DNA of 64,000 nt, from contig JAQFVV010000183.1 in the NCBI GenBank assembly GCA_028023455.1, forward strand, positions 2,457,975 to 2,521,974, read 5' to 3'. Positions 62,655-64,000 of the stretch are shown in pieces. This DNA is from Epiperipatus broadwayi (Eukaryota; Onychophora; Udeonychophora; Euonychophora; Peripatidae). Position numbers and translations under genes: made by a program. The stretch's first letter is position 1. Each line of letters opens with the position of its first letter. The notes beneath the pieces are model-generated. The model saw nothing but the letters and a program-made list of their open reading frames with translations, had not been told where the DNA came from and made no database searches.

Positions 62655-63176
62655 TCTACACTAATAAAGTTTTGCTCTTAATACATTGTTTCTTTTACCT
62701 ATAGTGCAATCTTGGGAGATAAAGTATTTAAAACTTTTATATTTTAATTATGTAAATTATTTGCTAAAGTTTATAGTATAGCCAAATTATGGGATAATAA
62801 AACAAATTAAGTGTATGATAAGCAAATCCACAGATATATAGACAATAATATGCACACGTTTATTTATTGCATTATAATTTCATTAAAAATTTTCAATTGC
62901 CATATTATTTTTAACTTTTACATAGACAATTGTTATAGCATATACTTTAGATCTATAATGTTTTATATAATATTTAAGTAAGTAATATTTAACATTTAAA
63001 ATTTTTTGTAATTAATGTTTAGAAAGCATTTAGCACAGAATATGGAGTATGGAAAATGGAAGAGAAGAAATAATATATACAAGCCATTTAATGTTCAAAA
63101 GTTACATTTTTAATATAGCATTCTTTTCTTTATATTATAATCTTGTTTGTTTCTATCTTTCTTGCTATAGTTTTTA
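62655..63176. other. AT-rich sequence, nothing recognised
   Basis: No shared repeats seen. Confidence 0.3.
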
Positions 63177-63189
63177 AAAATACATAATT

Positions 63190-63300
63190 TTGATGGGATG
63201 ACTATGTGATGTCATTATTCCATCTTATTGGCTGTCACATTAGCATGTTTAAGGCGTATGTATCTGTTGAAGGCTTTAGCTTTTACGTTATTATAATAAT
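63190..63300. repeat. Single arm of the 60.6-kb palindrome family
   Basis: ttattggctgtcacattagc, then atgtttaaggcg and ggctttagcttttacg, follow the right arm of the 60.6-kb palindrome in the same order. No inverse partner is found nearby. Confidence 0.6.
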
Positions 63301-64000
63301 TACTAGAATGTCTGAAGTTTATTTTTTAAGTTTCATGTTCTGATCGTTTTCCTAAACAGTGCTGCATCAAATGCTGATTATTCATTGTGTTTATAAATAG
63401 CAGAGGAGCTTTTCTGATGACCATTTATTTTTTTTATTTTTTTATCCCAAAACAGATTGAATATTATTTGCAGATCAGTCATATTAATAAGTTTATTCTT
63501 ACAAAATGCATATCACTCTATTATTTTTATCTTTATTAATCATCTCTTTCAAAAGCTATTGCAATTTTAAGATACATAGATTTCTAAATTATAATGGTAC
63601 ATATGTATTAGACCTGCAACACAGAAGACATGTTATGTCTTTTCACATTTGTGATAAATGTCTAGCCTTGTGATCCCATCAAATAAACCCTGCGATCTCA
63701 TCCAATCTTATCCAGTAACATGTTATGTGATAAATTTACACTTTCATTTATTGTCCACATTTAGTTCAGACAAGTTTTTTTCAAAGTGTTTTTCACTTTA
63801 GTGCTAATTTACTTTTCCATTTTCTGATTAATACTACTTTTTTAAATAAAACAGTACAAAATAATGAACATTTGGAGTTTATCTACTACTAAGATCAATG
63901 TGGTCAAATACATTCACACTTTGGATGAGCAAGGGTGTTGTAACATTCGAGGATGTAATAATAAAATAGACCTTCATAAGAAAACATGGTTGGAGAATTC
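63301..64000. other. AT-rich sequence to window end, nothing recognised
   Basis: No shared repeats or frames of interest. Confidence 0.3.

Overview
This looks like nuclear DNA of an invertebrate animal. By eye it is about three-quarters A+T, with TA, AAT and CT microsatellites, no operons, no long host reading frames, many fold-back elements, and retroelements of animal type (RTE-clade LINE with an APE endonuclease, tRNA-derived SINEs, hammerhead-ribozyme elements). I cannot name the species. I recognise no host protein-coding gene; the only convincing coding sequence belongs to a LINE. The window reads as a gene desert or intron full of repeats of different ages.

Layout. 1-10.5 kb: a truncated fold-back element (1-566), AT-rich filler, a 235-bp palindrome (3.55 kb), another fold-back element (9.25-9.80 kb) and a palindrome (10.26 kb). 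11.5-15.3 kb: a tRNA-derived SINE with a clean duplication, nested inverted repeats (11.89-12.87 kb), a second SINE family (13.14 kb), and the most notable object: a 1.63-kb array of almost identical 436-bp units between 13-bp direct repeats (13,698-15,329). Each unit carries a complete-looking hammerhead ribozyme on the minus strand. 16.2-24.6 kb: decayed LINE copies, including a younger copy nested in an older one. 24.7-28.9 kb: a hammerhead-relic element (family C) seeded with TA repeats, an AAT microsatellite, and a 0.7-kb fold-back family A element. 29-43 kb: mostly anonymous AT-rich DNA, a tRNA-Val-like relic, and a C-rich/G-poor stretch. 43-48 kb: LINE fragments with a head-to-head SINE pair inserted, a family C copy, and a possible unknown element with inverted ends made of short subrepeats. 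48.7-54.8 kb: short family A copies and three palindromes, one with a hammerhead relic. 55.1-58.45 kb: a nearly full-length LINE on the minus strand. 59.4-60.5 kb: a DNA transposon relic with TA duplication. 62.3 kb: a family A element.

How the parts relate. The RTE LINE is the only protein source seen. The hammerhead elements (tandem family R and fold-back families A, C and D) encode no protein. Their layout resembles retrozymes and other small ribozyme elements that Penelope-like reverse transcriptases are thought to move: near-identical tandem units, ribozyme in the unit, 13-bp target duplications, and a short inverted piece at one end. No Penelope-like gene is present here, so the enzyme must lie elsewhere. 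The ribozyme calls come from folding by hand and are testable.
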